The notes beneath the pieces were generated by a model. That model worked only from the letters and a program-made list of their open reading frames with translations. It searched no databases and was not told where the DNA came from. A program made the position numbers and the translations under genes. From assembly GCA_011371465.1 (NCBI GenBank), contig DRQL01000166.1:1-6520 (forward strand): a stretch of DNA of 6,520 bases, given 5' to 3'. The DNA comes from Gammaproteobacteria bacterium (GTDB taxonomy: Bacteria > Pseudomonadota > Gammaproteobacteria > DSM-19610). How positions within the stretch are numbered: position 1 is the stretch's first letter; each line of letters starts with the position of its first letter. Of the stretch, positions 5,561 to 6,520 are shown piece by piece.

Positions 5561-6379
5561 TCAGGAAATATCGAATTCCGCCCAGACCGGGCAGTGGTCG
5601 GACGGTTTCTCCATGCTGCGAATGGAATAGGATATGCCGGCATCCACGCACAATTCGGCCAGCGGTGGCGTGGCCAGCACCAGGTCGATACGCAGGCCGC
5701 GTTTGGGATCCCGCTCGAATCCACGGCTGCGGTAGTCGAACCAGCTGAAGGTATCGTCGGTATGCGGGTGGCAGGCGCGCCAGGTGTCTACCAGCCCCCA
5801 GTCCTGCAGCTGCTGCAGCCACTCGCGTTCTTCCGGCAGAAAGCTGCATTTGCCGTTTTTCAGCCAGCGTTTGGCATTGTCGGCACCGATGCCGATATCC
5901 AGATCCAGCGGCGCCACATTCATGTCACCCATGACCACCAGCAGCTGCGCCGGGTCGTAGTGCTGCTGCAGGTGTTCCCGCAGGTCGCGGTAGAATTTCA
6001 GCTTGGCGGGAAACTTGGACGGGTGGTCCCGGCTCTCGCCCTGCGGAAAATAGCCGTTCAGGACGGTCAGCGAGCGACCGTCGGACAGGGGGTACACCGC
6101 CGTAATCAGGCGCCGCTGGGCATCGCCGTCATCGTGCGGAAACCCCTTCTGCACTTCCAGTGGCGTCTGCCTGGACAGCAGTGCGACCCCGTAGTGGGCT
6201 TTCTGACCGTGGTATACGGGCTGGTAGCCGAGTTCCTCGATCATGGCCACGGGAAAATCGACGTCCTGCACCTTGGTTTCCTGGATGCCGATGATGTCCG
6301 GCTGGTACTGGTCTACCAGCTGCTTCAGCTGGTGCGGCCGGGCACGTATGCCGTTGGTATTAAAAGAGACTATTTTCAT
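5561..6379 (-). CDS. xthA: Exodeoxyribonuclease III (AP endonuclease)
   Basis: A 272-residue protein that aligns along its whole length with E. coli XthA (268 residues). It belongs to the Mg-dependent endonuclease/exonuclease/phosphatase fold. The enzyme cuts DNA 5' to abasic sites and has 3'-5' exonuclease and 3'-phosphatase activity in base-excision repair. Active-site segments are SFNTNG with Asn7, IGIQETK with metal-binding Glu34, NGYFPQGESRDHP with Tyr110, GDMNVAP with Asp152 and Asn154, GLRIDLVLA with Asp232, and KPSDHCPVWAEF with the catalytic Asp261-His262 pair; all expected residues are present. GKCSFLPEEREW (176-187) is typical of the XthA rather than the ExoA branch. ATG 6377-6379 (minus strand) gives the canonical MKIVSFN start. 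The only ribosome-site-like sequence, AGGA, is 14 nt away and better placed for a four-codon reading frame that ends in this ATG. mlaC follows after 52 nt. Confidence 0.97.
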   Translation of the reverse strand: MKIVSFNTNGIRARPHQLKQLVDQYQPDIIGIQETKVQDVDFPVAMIEELGYQPVYHGQKAHYGVALLSRQTPLEVQKGFPHDDGDAQRRLITAVYPLSDGRSLTVLNGYFPQGESRDHPSKFPAKLKFYRDLREHLQQHYDPAQLLVVMGDMNVAPLDLDIGIGADNAKRWLKNGKCSFLPEEREWLQQLQDWGLVDTWRACHPHTDDTFSWFDYRSRGFERDPKRGLRIDLVLATPPLAELCVDAGISYSIRSMEKPSDHCPVWAEFDIS

Positions 6380-6390
6380 TGGGGTTGCAT
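6376..6390 (-). CDS. Possible four-codon upstream reading frame (MQPQ) coupled to xthA
   Basis: On the minus strand ATG CAA CCC CAA TGA runs from 6390 to 6376, and its stop overlaps the xthA ATG in an ATGA junction. AGGA (6397-6394) lies 3 nt before this ATG but 14 nt before the xthA ATG, so ribosomes may load on the mini-frame and restart at xthA. Such short frames also occur by chance, so this is a candidate only. Confidence 0.22.
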   Translation of the reverse strand: MQPQ

Positions 6391-6411
6391 GGTTCCTGGT
6401 GAGTGCACGGC

Positions 6412-6417
6412 ATTCTA
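6412..6417 (-). promoter_or_regulatory. Possible -10 element of xthA
   Basis: TAGAAT on the minus strand matches TATAAT at five of six positions and would give a leader of about 25 nt before the xthA ATG. No good -35 is seen at 16-18 nt upstream (the 17-nt position reads ATTCGG). It sits at the edge of the repeat-like segment. Confidence 0.2.
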
Positions 6418-6520
6418 GGGCCTGTTAACACTTCCCGAATGGGCACTGCCGGGGCTCTGTTTTCGTCCAGCAAGGCAGAATGAGCGTAGTGTAGCCGGTC
6501 TACATGAGCGAATGATAACG
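6418..6520. repeat. Putative dispersed intergenic repeat element, cut by the window end
   Basis: No reading frame of note covers this segment upstream of xthA. It contains the GTTAAC palindrome (6424-6429), two copies of ATGAGCG (6480-6486 and 6504-6510, 24 nt apart), and between them a hairpin with TGTAG (6490-6494) pairing to CTACA (6500-6504) around CCGGT. From memory, the block from CTGTTTTCGTCCAGCAAGG to the edge resembles short hairpin repeats scattered between genes in some marine gammaproteobacteria, where a complementary arm to TGTTTTCGTCC follows the central hairpin. That arm would fall beyond 6520, so the long stem cannot be confirmed here. Both boundaries are uncertain. Confidence 0.4.

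Noticed and set aside
5282..6418. Long plus-strand open frame of 378 codons opposite xthA and the start of mlaC.
   Set aside because: It is antisense to two strongly recognisable genes and its product has no family-like motifs. High GC commonly leaves the opposite strand open.

Overview
The window is a gene-dense stretch of a moderately high-GC genome. The order ybeD–lipB–lipA, together with YcgL, an XthA-type exonuclease III and a Ttg2/MlaC-type lipid-binding protein, points to a non-enteric gammaproteobacterium, probably environmental or marine. The sequence alone does not resolve it further. Nearly all of the DNA is coding. No tRNA, rRNA, CRISPR array, insertion sequence or prophage gene is visible.

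Layout. (1) 1-575, plus strand: C-terminal part of a gene cut by the window start. It resembles the HemN-type C-terminal region of radical-SAM coproporphyrinogen oxidase family proteins. (2) 639-2620, plus strand: the lipoate block of ybeD (DUF493), lipB (octanoyltransferase) and lipA (lipoyl synthase). All expected catalytic residues of LipB and LipA are present. (3) 2645-4414, plus strand: three tightly packed genes. They are a GT-B glycosyltransferase-like protein related to the N-terminal half of plant L-arabinokinase, an unrecognised acidic protein of about 141 residues, and a YcgL-family protein. The last two junctions are overlaps of 11 nt and 1 nt. (4) 4363-4656, minus strand: a small unrecognised protein gene whose 3' end overlaps that of ycgL by 52 nt, tail to tail. 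(5) 4741-6379, minus strand: xthA followed by a stand-alone mlaC-like gene with a signal peptide and a C-terminal extension. (6) 6380-6520: the xthA upstream region, which looks like part of a hairpin-containing intergenic repeat cut by the window end.

How the genes work together. LipB moves an octanoyl group from acyl carrier protein to lipoyl domains, and LipA inserts two sulfurs to make lipoate, so the pair is the complete endogenous lipoylation pathway. YbeD is a small ACT-fold-like companion of unknown function. The 2645-4414 cluster is packed as a transcription unit, but no pathway can be assigned. XthA acts in base-excision repair. The MlaC-like protein would carry phospholipid across the periplasm, but no other mla gene is seen here.

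The window is mostly ordinary core genome. The points most worth a second look are the stand-alone L-arabinokinase-N-terminal-like protein with its overlapping partners, the orphan mlaC, the convergent overlap of ycgL with an uncharacterised small gene, two genes with a -10-like box exactly 6 nt before an ATG lacking a Shine-Dalgarno sequence, a four-codon upstream ORF at xthA, and the repeat-like sequence at the right edge. I found no convincing new multi-gene system.
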